Positions 11,153 to 22,569 of a stretch of DNA of 64,000 nucleotides are shown in pieces. The DNA is from Peltaster fructicola (taxonomy: Eukaryota > Ascomycota > Dothideomycetes). Each line of letters opens with the position of its first letter. The first letter of the stretch is position 1. A model generated the notes under the pieces. It saw only the letters and a program-made list of their open reading frames with translations, was not told where the DNA came from and did no database searches. The stretch lies in the NCBI GenBank assembly GCA_001592805.2, contig CP051140.1:2915501-2979500 (forward strand), read 5' to 3'. Made by a program: the position numbers and the translations under genes.

Positions 11153-12302
11153 TAGCTCAAGGAGTCTTTCAAGCTCAGCGACAGCTCCTGACAGACACCT
11201 ACCCGAGAGCAAGGATGATTCTGCCAGACTTCAGCCGTTCAACAAGTGAGCGCTTGCTGATCGACCGTGGCGTGAGCAGATGTTGTCGTCAAGTCTCCAT
11301 GCAGCACAGCAACTCTTCCTATATTGTCTTTACGACACCACTGAGCACCAGCAGCCAAGAGCCTCTGGGATGCTCAACACATGACGGCTGATCTGCCATG
11401 CTCAATCACCGACGACGACAGGCATGTTGAAATCCGTCTTTCTGTTACGCCAGGTTTCACAACAGGATGGAGCTTGATCTGGACGATAGCTACGACGCAA
11501 AGGAAGTTGGCAGAATTCAGGCCTCCATATCGGTTGGCCCAGTGCGTCCTCCACGCGCGCTTGGAAAGGAAATATGTTGCTGGACTCCAATTGATGGCAA
11601 GGACTACAGACTATGATGGCTAGAGGACTGTCGGTTGCGTGGGACAAGAGAAGCAATCTGCGAAACAGCGGCCGGACAGCCTTGAGAATGCCTATAGGGT
11701 CAACTCGAACGAGCTACTTGTCCTTTCTGTCCTGTATTGTCAGTGTCAAGGGATTGAAAACCTATATGCGACTTGAGAAGCGTTGTTGCACCCAAATGTG
11801 TAGCGAGGAATCCTTTGTCATTGCGAACGGCAGCTCTCACAGAGTCCAGACCATATAGACACCAATCGACACTTATCGGATAATCCAATGTATAGATGCG
11901 GCGGAGCTGGTGAATGCCAGACAGGTCGAGTCTTTGATCGTGTGAGTGCCAGCATTTGCTCATGTCTTGCTTAAACTACTCATTCCCGCCTGCAATGTGT
12001 CGCAATAGTATGCTTGCTGAAGTGCGTCCGCGAGCTACGGAACTCTGGTATCACATATGCGATGTGTAATGTACGCTTTCATGCATGAGGAGCTGTATTC
12101 CTAAAGGGCTATGCATCAAAAATGCGAACATATGTCGCACGAGTCATGGGCAACGTCGGCAGCTGTAAAGAGGCGCTAGCCGAAATTTGAGGCGAGTTTT
12201 GGAAAAATGCCAAGACTTTGTAGGATTCCACAAATCCAGCTGCCACACCATCAAAAATGGTCAAAACACATGGAACCAAGTGCAAAAGATGCAAAGATGA
12301 TG
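11153..12302. other. Intergenic, about 1.15 kb
   Basis: Nothing recognisable. Short frames on both strands lack family character, and none chains to another through credible splice sites. The right end is the 3' flank of the tRNA gene that follows on the minus strand. Confidence 0.45.
12284..12287 (-). terminator. Candidate Pol III terminator of tRNA-Asp
   Basis: Four A residues on the plus strand read as TTTT on the tRNA strand, 16 nt past the last tRNA base. Further A runs (12253-12257, AAAAA) could serve as back-up. This is the ordinary form of an RNA polymerase III stop. Confidence 0.4.
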
Positions 12303-12389
12303 CTCCTCGACGGGGAATCGAACCCCGGTCTCCCGCGCTCGTTATCCAGGAATGACAAGCGGAAATCATGACCACTAGACCATCGGGGA
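12303..12389 (-). tRNA. tRNA-Asp(GUC) with a 15-nt intron
   Basis: Read on the minus strand, the gene folds as a cloverleaf. Acceptor strand TCCCCGA pairs with TCGAGGA apart from one C-A mismatch, and the discriminator is G. The D-arm contains the A-box GGTCTAGTGG. The T-arm is CGGGG-TTCGATT-CCCCG (B-box). The anticodon stem TCCGC/GCGGG closes a loop of 22 nt. Removing 15 nt (12338-12352) after position 37 leaves the 7-nt loop TTGTCAC with anticodon GUC (12354-12356). The intron sits at the canonical 37/38 site, and the total of 87 nt equals 72 plus 15. The resemblance to eukaryotic tRNA-Asp is close, including GAGACCGGGGTTCGATTCCCCG. Confidence 0.9.
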
Positions 12390-14064
12390 AGAACTCAGTA
12401 TTTCGAGTGATGGTACGATGAAGGGAAGTGATTGGTGTGTGTATATGATCGTTTGCAGCTTGTTCGGAGACCAGCGGAGCATGTTTGGATGACCGGCAGC
12501 AATTTCCAGCAGGCGTGGGGCCATTCCAGCCCAGCAACCCTGCCTAACCAGGATCAGGGTGGTCAGGTTGCTCAGGGGGTTCGAAAGTGGCCAAGGCGGA
12601 CAGGGAGCCGAGTGCAAAGATCAGAGGGACTTGGGTGAGTCGCAGCCTGCAGCAACGGCGAGGCCTTGCAACGATAAGCTGCTCATGGACTGGCTGTCCT
12701 TCATCTTGACGGTAGGCCGGTGGAAGCAACAGGATGTCCAGTGGTGAGAGGATCGGGGATCGAGACATGTAGTGACAAAAGAGTGTAAAGGATCGTGAGA
12801 CGAGAGGAGTGATCGCTTACATCGAGCTGGTACCGATGAGATGGAAGATGTGTAAGTTATCCTCCAGTCGGTCAGGATGATTCAGCAAGCTCTGTGATGA
12901 ATCGCTGTCGAGATGATCAGCACCCTGGTATAGCCGCGCCAGGGATACCTCGTAAAATGAAGCTTCTTAGCACGCAGCTTCGGTGATATGCTGCAGTCTG
13001 AGTTGAGGATTTGTAGAATACAGACTGATAGTAGAGACCGCGTGTGAGTTTTGCAGCGCCCCGATCGTTCAACGACCACTTCAGTATGGGCCGTGTACCA
13101 CTCGTGGCATGGCAAAGACATTTGCCGCCAAATGGAATCTCGCTCCCACTCGTCGATATGCACGTACTGTCGTTACAGTACTGCGTGGCCTCAATAATAC
13201 GTCGAATGATCTGCACTTTGTTTTCGGAAAGCCTGCTGCACAGTGCGTACAACGTTTGTGCTTCGTGACAGTCATTGGCACGACCGTCTATCATGACTAG
13301 GTGCAAACACAGAAGTTCGAATGGAGAGCTGCTTGCACATGCACCTACGCTGGTGTCTTGGAAGGTCATATGCCGCAGACTATGGGCGGCGATACGTCCA
13401 GAGATTGGCAAGAAAGTACTCTTCTGGAACTCAGCAGCAACTGAAGCCCTAAGAGAGGGTTTTTCGAACGAACAGGAGATCGATGTGCTTCTGGTGGACA
13501 CTCAGCCGGCAGCACTGGTGCAGGATGAATAATTTGTGATTATGGTCGCATCCACATCTGATCCCTCAGACAGTTCGTACGCAACAAGGGTGGAGCATGG
13601 CGAACACCCACAGTGTGAGTCCTTCGATATGTTGTGCAAGCATCTGCGCATGACGGTTGCAAGGAATGAGCAACACGCAATGGTCGTGATCTGGGATGAG
13701 CGAAGAGAAGCATGTAGAGTGATATCAAGAGTGGTTGCTTGGCCAACGTGTTGAATTCTTGAGGCAACACCAAATTCATCAGGCAGCTCTGCTTCGTCTG
13801 CTGCACCACGGCCATCTGATGCACAGCAAGGCTCGATGAGAATCGTACGCCACTCTTCAAGCGGATTCCGTTGGAGTCAGAATGCTAATGAGCGATATTG
13901 CTTCCCGACGAGTAAATTTGGCTTGATGCAAGGCCACCTGATCCTTCATGCGCCGCAAACACAAGGGAGAAGCTCGTAGATCGTAGTGACTTACTGAGCT
14001 CTAGGCCTTCATCTACACTGATCTGTAGCATTATAGAGCAGTATAAACGACACGTCTGCATGAA
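12390..14064. other. Gene-poor stretch with unassigned frames
   Basis: Two overlapping frames compete at 12.9-13.5 kb. One is a minus-strand frame of 194 codons (12917-13501). The other is a plus-strand frame (13275-13532) ending FSNEQEIDVLLVDTQPAALV. The second reads more like protein, and coding-like fragments continue in the same strand past 13.7 kb (LLGQRVEFLRQHQIHQAALL) but are broken by stops. I cannot assign either; a decayed gene is possible. The 5' part carries the upstream flank of tRNA-Asp. Confidence 0.35.
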
Positions 14065-14880
14065 ATGGCTTTGTCGCAGCCTCCTCCAACGCGTGCATGC
14101 ATCTTCGACATGGATGGCCTCCTGCTCAACACAGAAGACCTCATCACCCAATGCATCAACACAATCCTGTCACGATACGACAAGCCCGAACTCCCGTGGT
14201 CCATCAAAGCACGTATACAAGGACGATCCGCACGTGACAGCAATGTCATCCTTCTCAACTGGGCTCAGCTGCCAATCACAGAGAATGAGTACGTTGAGCA
14301 GCTCAAAGGACTACATGACGAAGTCTTCCCAACAGCAGAACCACTCCCAGGCGTGCAGGAGTTGTTGAAAGAGCTATCAGAGAACAACGTGGCATTGGCA
14401 TTAGCGACCAGCTCTACACGACAGAAGTTTGCCATCAAGACTGTCACATGGACCAGTCTGTTCGCATGCTTCCCAGAGGATTGCAGAGTGCTCGGAGACG
14501 ATGCAAGAGTTGCAAAGCATAAGCCGGCGCCTGACATATATCTCCGTGCCCTGCGATGCTTGGACGAGAAGATCTCCGAGCCATTGACTGCAGCTCAGTG
14601 TCTCGTATTTGAGGACTCGATACAAGGCGTGGATGCAGGACGACGAGCAGGTATGGCTGTCGTGTGGTGTCCTCATCCAGGCTTGTTACATGAGCTACTG
14701 GAGGGTGCAATCGACGACGTTCGGACTCACTTCCAAGGTGTTTTCGGTCTCAGCGATTCCGTCAAGCATATGAGCAATGAGAATTTGGCAGAGTTGATAA
14801 CTAAGACAAGCAACGGATGGATCAGATTGGTTTTGTCCTTGGAGGACTTTCCATACCATGCATATAGGCTGAGCCGATGA
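14065..14880 (+). CDS. HAD-family phosphatase (pseudouridine phosphatase-like)
   Basis: Single exon, 271 aa, a cytosolic HAD hydrolase of the beta-phosphoglucomutase/HDHD1 type. Motif I is FDMDGLLLNTE (Asp15 nucleophile, Asp17 acid/base). Motif II is ALATSSTRQKF. Motif III/IV is KHKPAPDIYLRA followed by CLVFEDSIQGVDAGRRAGM with the metal-binding acidic residues. The helical cap lies between motifs I and II (about residues 25-90). The C-terminal WCPHPGLLHELL is typical of the fungal and animal GS1/HDHD1 group, which removes phosphate from small sugar or nucleoside phosphates such as pseudouridine 5'-phosphate. Exact substrate unknown. The ATG has a favourable AAATGG context. Confidence 0.88.
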   Translation: MALSQPPPTRACIFDMDGLLLNTEDLITQCINTILSRYDKPELPWSIKARIQGRSARDSNVILLNWAQLPITENEYVEQLKGLHDEVFPTAEPLPGVQELLKELSENNVALALATSSTRQKFAIKTVTWTSLFACFPEDCRVLGDDARVAKHKPAPDIYLRALRCLDEKISEPLTAAQCLVFEDSIQGVDAGRRAGMAVVWCPHPGLLHELLEGAIDDVRTHFQGVFGLSDSVKHMSNENLAELITKTSNGWIRLVLSLEDFPYHAYRLSR

Positions 14881-15168
14881 CTGCGTTCAGTAGCTGGCCG
14901 TAAGCCCCGGCTGCTACTGTATTATCACAGCTTGGTGTCCCAAATGACCTTCGATGTGCGCTAGAGGCAAAGCATAGGCGTGGAAAGGCAGACTTCACGG
15001 TTCTGAGACCGTGTCGGCTTTGGCTCATTGGGAGTTGGTGAACACAATCCCTTGAATACTGCGCTGCGATGTGCAGCGTGAGATGCTTGGTCATGTAGCC
15101 ATAGCTCTGGTGAGGATACACAGTCGAATTCATGCGTCGGTGGTGCGAAATTGACCCCTTGAGATTCA

Positions 15169-18100
15169 TTAGTGCCCGTGAGCAGCAGCGGTAACATCAG
15201 CAGCATCATCGTCCTCCTCATAGAGTGTTGTCATGCCTGTTTTGCGACGTGCTAGCTTTCCAGTGAACCGACCCGCCCAGAATGAGACCATTTGATCAAG
15301 ATTCTCTTCCTCGTCCAGACTTTCAGGCATGTATTGAGCATGGTCTCTGCGATAGCGTTTGATAATCTCGCGGACATCAGCAAGGATGCTGTCGGCTTCA
15401 GCTGATAAGCTCTCTGCGAGCACAAGATCGTCCGCAGCTTGTGCTTCGCTGGCCAAGGCTCTCAGTACTTTCACATAACGAAAGCGAGCTCTGGTGATGC
15501 CCTCTTCGTTCCAGGTGGCACGTTTGCGGCTGTCCAAGCATGCCTCCAGATACTGCTTTGCTTGCTCAATTTCACCAGCCTCACAGCATAGCTTTCCGCA
15601 TGTCGAGTAGCTCTCCAGAGTGAATTGGCTGAACTCGCCTACTGATCTGAGCCGATTCTCAAGGACGAGCTTGTTGATGTTGAGCGCCTTTTGCCGATTC
15701 AGTGGTTTCTGGGTATGCCACAGGATGTTAGCATGACAGAACTTCATGAATTGTCCCATGGGGTGTTCATCCCCAGCTGCCACTTCCATCAGGTTGAGAC
15801 AAGCTGTGATGTGTTTGACAGCTCGCTCCGTATGTCCCTTGGCGAGCTGGCAGAAAGAGGTTAGCCAATAGTACTTGGCGTACTCAAAGGGTATCTTTGT
15901 CTCGTCACTTTCCCACTTGCGATACTGCTGTAAACACTCTTCCATGTACACTGCAGTCTTGTCGAAGTTTTCGGACTGGATGTAGCCAAAGGCCATGTCG
16001 GAGTGCATCTGCCAGTACATGATGTCTTCTTCTCGGGACCATTTGCCTCTCGTCTTTGTGTCCATGTTACGCTTTCTCCATTGGTACGCATTCTCACGAA
16101 ATTGCATGCTTATCTTCCGCTGGCTGACACCTTCATATGAGGTGATGATCCCGAGCATTGCGTAGATGTTGGTGCGAAGTAGAGTGCCGATCTCGACTTT
16201 GTGGTCGATAGCGATGAGTTCAGCAGTTCTCAAGGCATCTTTACCTTCCTTGAACTTGCCGGAGAACCACATGTATGTGCCCATATCAGACAGGATTCGT
16301 GCGAACGAGAGCGGTGCCTTGATAGCTGGTTCTGGCCAGCTCGAGTGCGTACGAAGCTCAAGGATTTGGCGTCCATGCTGAGCATACGCCGGCCAACCAT
16401 CCGCTTCAGGTGTCTGCAGGAGGTTTGGCTTCGGCAGCATTGACTGCACTATTCGGAAAGCTTGTTCAAAGCAGTCCTTGCGAGCTTTGGCATCCTTGCT
16501 GAGACTACTCAGCACGTTCCACTGTACTACACGATGAACGGAGATGAAGTGCTCGCTGCTTGTGGTGTCATACTGGACCAGTTGTCGATCTCGCAGTCGG
16601 AGGTATGTTTTCTGTAGCTGTTCTTGTGATCCGATGTGCACGAACTCGTTGTTCTGCACGGCTACGGTAAATATCTCCACCGGCACTGAGTTGGGGTCCA
16701 AGAAGGCCAGGATGTTCAACAGTTCTTGCTCTACAGGCCTAAGATTACCGAAAGCCTTGTCGAACACTGTCTGAAGGGAGGTCGACGGTGATGCCTGTCC
16801 TTCACCATCATTAGTCTCCCGTTGCAAGGTGTCCTTTTGCGCTTCAAGGTCGTGCATGAACTCCGCTAAGGATATCCTTGACTGCTTGATGTACCCTCCC
16901 ACGGTAGCCATTGCAATAGGCATACAGTCCAGCTGTTTCGTGAGTCGACAGGCAAGCTCAAACTCTTCTCGGGTTTGAGGATCCCTGCCAAGATACCTGA
17001 ATATGCAGTGTGCAGCGTCTTTGTTGTCAAAACTTTTGACGTTGATCAAACGAGCCGGCTCTAGCCAAGTCGGTATTGCTGCGTTTCGAGTAGTGATGAT
17101 GACAACACCATTGCAGCGGCTTTCCTTCGGCAGATATCGAGTTAGATCAAGGTACTCCTCAACATTGTCAAAGATCAGAAGCCAGCGATGTGCTTGAAAG
17201 AGTTGTGAGCATGATGTCAGTCACTTCAGAGAGAAACTTACTCGTGGTCTGCAGCCATGCTCGACCCTGGTCGACGGCTTGATTTTGCACCTCGTTGCCT
17301 CCTTCTCCTGTTGTCTTCCTCCAGAGAAGCTCAAGCTTATCAGCGATCCTTGCGAATGCTGCAGACATGGTCCAATCATGTGCAGCATCGATCCAGAAAC
17401 AAGCATCGTACTCAGAGCGATGCTTGTAAAAGTACTCTAGTGCGATCTGTGTCTTACCGACGCCTCCAGGTCCACATAGGACACACAGCGCAGGCGGACA
17501 AAGAGATGGTGAGGACGACTCATTAGATGGAGTATGCTTTAGGCTTTCGTCTGATTGATCCTGCAGCTCGTTGATCTTTTGTATCAGCACGTCCATGATG
17601 TCCTGTCTGCCAGTGAAGAAAGCGTTTCTCGCTCTTGGTATCGCATACACTGGGAATGCAACTTCGATTGAGAAAGCGCTTCGGGTTGAGTGGCCATACT
17701 TGGAGCGTGTTGCCTGCTCAGTATTCAAGACGAGGATCATGCCGGACTTACTGTTGAAAGCTGCGACGATTCCAGCATGGAGCTCGGTGATCCTCAGCGT
17801 CTGCTCTTCCACAAATTGTCTCTGGAGCAGGGAGGTGGTTGTGATGAATGGGCCATTGCGATGTCGGGATATGCCCTGGGTGCGTCGCAGCTCTTTTCGT
17901 TCATGCTGTAGCACAGTGATGAGGTTCGTCAGAACCGCCTCGCAGTGCTTGTATGGTCCATCCGTGTCAGTCAGTGCTTTCGCTACAGCTCGTCGTGAAG
18001 TAAGGCTGTCCTCGTCAGATTCTGACAATCGATCACAAGCCAGTCTCAAGATGACTTGTAGGTCGTGCGCAGCATCCAAGAGTTTCATGCGTTCCAGTGG

Positions 18101-20257
18101 TGCATGCTGCACGAAATGCAGAAGGCTTATGGTGTCCAGTACAAGGTCTGAGCACCGAAGACTGTCACCAACAGCACTGTCGATCTCAGCATCAGGTTTT
18201 TGTAAGCGCAACTGACCACCTGGTTGTGGTTCGCTGAACTTTTCGACGATAACATCATCAATATGCTTTGCATGATGAGACATCTTGCGCTTCAGGATGC
18301 CTACGAGGAACTGAGCGTTCGGGGCGTCAAGGTCAACAATCTCCCGAACAGGTGTCTGAGTTCCTGCGGTCGCCGTTCCAGAGCTGCTGATACTAGCATC
18401 GTCGACACCTAGAGCTTCGATGTCCATGTGCTCCAGTGCGGCCTTGCTGCTATCACTATCAGACTGCCCGTCGACTGACGAAGCTGCAAGACTTGGAGCG
18501 TCATCTGGCTCTTCACTCATGCCAGGCAGCGATAGCATTGCAAGAGCACGTAGGTGTCCAGCAATGTGCTCGACTAGCTTGGTGTTCATGGGAGCCTGCT
18601 CTACACCCTGAGCAGGTAGCAATGGTTGACGTCCAGCAGTGGATGAGTCTACCGGCACAGCTTCGCAGAAGGGACATGTACCTTGGATCCGAAGTTTTGA
18701 CTTTCGTCGCTTTCGACGCTGGTAGCGAGCAAGCTCCCGGCTCGTGGATTGATGCTGGTCTCGGAGATGTGTCTCGAATGCTACCACATTAGAGAACAAC
18801 ATCTCTTCAGTAGTGCCCTCATGCTCGAAGTCACAGTACCAGAGACCAAGATGGATCGACTGGGGCCAATTCGTCCCATCATGCTCTTTGATCATATGAC
18901 TGAGCCAGTCGCTCGAGTTGTCGAAGAATTTGCACTGCTCAGCACAGTGCTCAGATAGACATGTGTAGACTTGCAGATCGATGTCTACATGCCTTCTGTT
19001 ATGATTGCATTAGCCGTGTGAACTCTGATGTGTCTATAGAAGACCGTACCTCCACTCATCATCTGCTATCGGCAGGGAGATCAGACTAAAGCAGTAAGGA
19101 CATATACCATGCGATTCGTCATGCATGTTGGGCTTCGGCTTTTCTGGGTACATTGCCTGTACATCTCCTTCTCGACGACTGGACTTGCCAATAATGCTTT
19201 CTGGAGCCTGATGCTTGCGTGGCTTACGCCCTAGCACACTTGGTCGTGGTTTGGAAATGATGGATGGGTTAGTGTTGTTCTTCCCAGGCAGTTTCAAATT
19301 TGGTGATCGCAAGTGCCCATCCTGCATTGGAGACTCAAGGTCTTGCGATTGATCAAGATCGTTGTAGTTATCCTCTAAGTAAAGATAGGAGCGTAGTGTA
19401 TCGTCGTGATCGGAAGAGTCGTCTCGATGCGCCTTCGCTTCGTGGTCTCGTCGAAAGAGCAATCTGTTCCGACGCAAGGTGATGGCTTTACTCAGCTGAT
19501 CGGTAAGAGTGCTGCGCGCATGTGGAAACCTCTGCCTGACGAGCACCTTGCACACTCTCTCAAATGCGTTGCTGTCTTTGCGTTTGTAGTAGGTGGGAAT
19601 CTGCTGGTCTCTGCTTGACATTGCTGATTCTCGGATTGTGCGTGTGAGGGCGATGAGTTCGGCTATAGCCAGGACGACTCCGGCCCAGAAAGGATTTTCG
19701 ACCTTGTCGAAGGTACTCTTCACGCTATGGCTGCCTAAGTCTTCGTGATAGTCGATCTGTAGATGTGTTGGTGCATTACGTTGTTCGACCCGCTCCTGCT
19801 CGAGATTCATGAGTGCTGAGATGTGTCAATGAACAAGCTCATGATAAATCAGCCGCTGGTACTCACAATGATTGATGCTGTCGATGATGACATGCAAGAG
19901 GGAGAGTACCGTGCTACTGATAGCTTCCATGCCGTCCAGTCTGTCGTCTAATCGGTAATGAGGGTTCGCACACGCTCCAGACCACCTGACCCATGATGCG
20001 AATCTAGCTTCGAGCTGACCAGCGAACTCGTAGTATGCTGCATCCTCGTGCTCACGGTACCGGGCGAACAGACTTGTGCATTCTTGTGCGCATTCCATGA
20101 TGCGCGGATTCACATGTTCTATCTCGGACCATACTGGCGAAGCATGCTGAGCATCTGGCGGCGGAGGATCAGTAGCTGCACTCATTTCCTTCCAGGAAGC
20201 CGTTGTGATAGCATCCAGACTGCCGTTTGACGACATGTCTATACCGTCCGACGCCAT
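15169..20257 (-). CDS. NLR-like protein: zinc-finger-like region, NB-ARC, TPR
   Basis: Four exons on the minus strand: 19867-20257, 19050-19815, 17242-18995, 15169-17192. Introns are 51, 54 and 49 nt, all GT-AG and phase-consistent, giving 1,644 aa. Start chosen at MASDGIDMSS (20257); no ATG precedes it in frame. The N-terminal part is helical (about 1-150). Residues 370-510 hold zinc-finger-like segments: CPYCFSL then WRRHVDIDLQVYTC, WLSHMIKEH, WYCDFEHEG with HLRDQH, and CPFCEAV with HIAGH. A helical linker follows. The NB-ARC shows a P-loop at about residue 895 (GPGGVGKTQIALEYFY) and Walker B RWLLIFDNVE just after the third intron, then VVIITTRN. The last 600 residues are an all-helical TPR-like array. 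Such fungal NLRs act in non-self recognition or programmed cell death in the families studied; this one is untested. It diverges from the DUF7580-like gene. Confidence 0.87.
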
Positions 20258-20964
20258 GCTGAGAACGAGTTGTGAGTACGCTGTTGCGCAGTTAAGTTCA
20301 GTGTGCAACGGTCGCGGTGGACGTTGGAGTTCTGTCCACTCTGCTTGTAGCACAAGAGAGGCATTCTGTCGCCAATCCTTCAAGAGGGGAACGGGCCTGT
20401 TATGGCGGCGACGATGTGTACTATGCTACTTCCTGCGCGTCTTGTCGGTGCCGTTTCCTCTGACAATCTCGATTCGGCTGGAAAAAGGCGGCGCAATATT
20501 GACCGGTGAGCAACGAGGGGGTGTGAGTGCATGCAGGAGAAAGGCTGAGCAGGTAGGCTGAGCCAGGATGTCATGATGTAGGTGGTTGCGCGGTACTGAG
20601 AGTTCGCTTGTTATCATCGGAGAGGTGTCTTTCGCCATGCTCGACGATCAATCGCTGCACTGATAAAGACTTCGTGGTTGGGCATGATTGGGCAGGTGGT
20701 GCAGACACCGTAGAGCTTCGCATCTTTGACCCAGGCAGTTTCCGGCCATCCATGCGACTCCAGCCTGATCACGACCAGCTTCATGCAGCTCCTCGGTACT
20801 GCGGCGACGACGTGTGAGCAGGCTGTGGCTGAACGATGATCAAGCACAACGTATACTTGTGCCGATCTGATACATGTAGCCTGCTCGTTCGCTGCGCCGT
20901 GGACTCCCCTAGTCTGCCCTCTCCTCGTCTCTTGTGATGCACTTTGCACCGACTCAAGCCAGAC
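20258..20964. promoter_or_regulatory. Shared upstream region of NLR and DUF7580-like genes
   Basis: The 707 bp between the divergent start codons must hold both promoters. Inside it (about 20481-20505) is a GGCGGCGCAATATTGACC element that recurs in altered form near 35833 (see findings). No TATA box stands out. Confidence 0.5.
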
Positions 20965-22569
20965 ATGATGGCAACAGAAATCTGGAAGAGTTACGAGCTT
21001 GGCTCTTGTCTCGATATGCTGCGTCAAGCAAAAGCTGTTATAACTCACAAGCTTTACGGCACGCGTATATTGAGTCACACTATGCTCAGAAGTGGACTGG
21101 AGCGATGCGGCATGCTCTTGGATTCAATCGACTTCTTCACCTCACCTCAGCAACGCTCCAAGGCTGTCGAGGAAGCACTCAAAGACACCCTAGATAAGCT
21201 TGACATCTTGATATCGCCCGACTTTGCATCGTCGGCCTTGATCAGTCCCTCGGAGAGCAAGCATGGAGTACCAGCACTATTCTTATTGACCAGAATCGGA
21301 CCTGACACTCTCGACGAAGCTGCGAGCTATATTCGCCTGCAAGATGCGCCATCCGAGTCGAACGCTACGAACGATGTCATAGACTCGCTGAGCACGCTGA
21401 ACAAATGTCTCGAAAGATGCGATCGTGCCATCGAGGATCCGACTCCTGTCTCACCTATCGTTGGCAACATAGATTCTGAGCAAGTACGATTTACGCCATG
21501 GGTGGCACTCATCCGGCACCTTCAAAGGAACCTGAGCGACTGTCCGGATACACACGTTATGAGACTCCTGCTCTGTAATGTTCACCCGACTGACAAGCAG
21601 TCTTGGGAATCGGATGCTTTACGCCTGCTCTGCCACTGCACGCGGGCTCCTGCATGGCACCCTGTAGACTTCCACGTCAACAAGAGTCGAAAGTCCTCCC
21701 TGCCCGAGGCTCGGGAAGAGTCTTCGCAGTGTCTGTTGTGTCCTCCTCTAATCAAGAAGGTGAAGCATCGGGCGCTAAAGTTCTGTTATGACGAACAACA
21801 GATCTGGCGTGACCGGGTAGGCGTCAAGATTGAAGACAACAAAGGAAGTCCACAGCTGCAGTCTCTTCGCACATGGTTGGGGCGTGCGCGGAATCGTGAG
21901 CACCGCAAAGCTTTGCAGTGTGTACTCGCACGCTGGCTGAGTCGTTCTTACGGTACACCTTGCTTGCCACAGACATGGAATCTAGATTCTATCTTCCTGG
22001 ACGAGAACCTTGATGTCAAAAGCCACCTATATCCGTACACCGAGTACACTCTATTGGAAACACTAGCAGACCTGGAACCCGGCAGGATAGACTCAGCTTT
22101 CATGATCAGATTCGCCATACTCATGCTTCGAATTGAGTTTCCCACGCTGGATCTTGACATCGCAGATGAAGACGAGCTTGACGCTGATGAGTTGGATGAA
22201 TGCTTGCAAGGCTTTCTGGAACAGGAAGATATTAGTGGAGAGTTGGAAGGTCGCTTCAGACGAGTCATTGAGTTCTGTCAGGACTGGAATGATTCAGATC
22301 CGCCACAACTTCACCTCATTGAGCCCAAGGTCTTCGGACCTCTGATAGAAGAGTTGCGCTGGAGGTGGGTCGCAGACATACCAGATGTAGCTGGAACGGC
22401 AGAATCATCACACGCAGTTTTCTCGACGACAACAGAGCAGGTGCAGCGCACCAGATCCAATGAAGTAGACTTCTACCGCAACTCCTATGCAGTCTCACAT
22501 CACTCAGACTACCAGCCAGACTCGCCTCAGACACCTGGACGTTCTCGAGGCTTCTCGCAGCGGCACTAG
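20965..22569 (+). CDS. DUF7580-like protein of the fungal NLR neighbourhood
   Basis: Single exon; the first ATG is at 20965 (a second follows at once), giving 534 aa. Residues 1-100 are helical (LDMLRQAKAVITHKLYG, ALKDTLDKLDILIS). Residues 150-460 resemble the fungal DUF7580 domain. That domain typically shows LSDC, a second strand ending in a histidine-containing segment, then a leucine-rich helix with small-chain Trp motifs. Here these read RHLQRNLSDCPDTHVMRLLL, HKALQCVLARWLSRSYGTPCL, TWNLDSIFLDE and FMIRFAILMLRIEFPTL, before an acidic region (DIADEDELDADELDECL). The C-terminus is a disordered Ser/Thr-rich tail. DUF7580 domains are found with HeLo-like, kinase-like and NLR proteins in heterokaryon-incompatibility gene families. 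I infer a partner or signalling role with the divergent NLR gene. No catalytic motif is obvious. Confidence 0.78.
   Translation: MMATEIWKSYELGSCLDMLRQAKAVITHKLYGTRILSHTMLRSGLERCGMLLDSIDFFTSPQQRSKAVEEALKDTLDKLDILISPDFASSALISPSESKHGVPALFLLTRIGPDTLDEAASYIRLQDAPSESNATNDVIDSLSTLNKCLERCDRAIEDPTPVSPIVGNIDSEQVRFTPWVALIRHLQRNLSDCPDTHVMRLLLCNVHPTDKQSWESDALRLLCHCTRAPAWHPVDFHVNKSRKSSLPEAREESSQCLLCPPLIKKVKHRALKFCYDEQQIWRDRVGVKIEDNKGSPQLQSLRTWLGRARNREHRKALQCVLARWLSRSYGTPCLPQTWNLDSIFLDENLDVKSHLYPYTEYTLLETLADLEPGRIDSAFMIRFAILMLRIEFPTLDLDIADEDELDADELDECLQGFLEQEDISGELEGRFRRVIEFCQDWNDSDPPQLHLIEPKVFGPLIEELRWRWVADIPDVAGTAESSHAVFSTTTEQVQRTRSNEVDFYRNSYAVSHHSDYQPDSPQTPGRSRGFSQRH

Noticed and set aside
12917-13501. 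A 194-codon minus-strand frame
   Set aside because: Unrecognised, opposed by a more protein-like plus-strand frame, and no good leader. Left as unassigned sequence.
17571-18215. A 214-codon plus-strand frame
   Set aside because: Mirror of the NLR linker and NB-ARC region, whose exons join in phase and show a P-loop.
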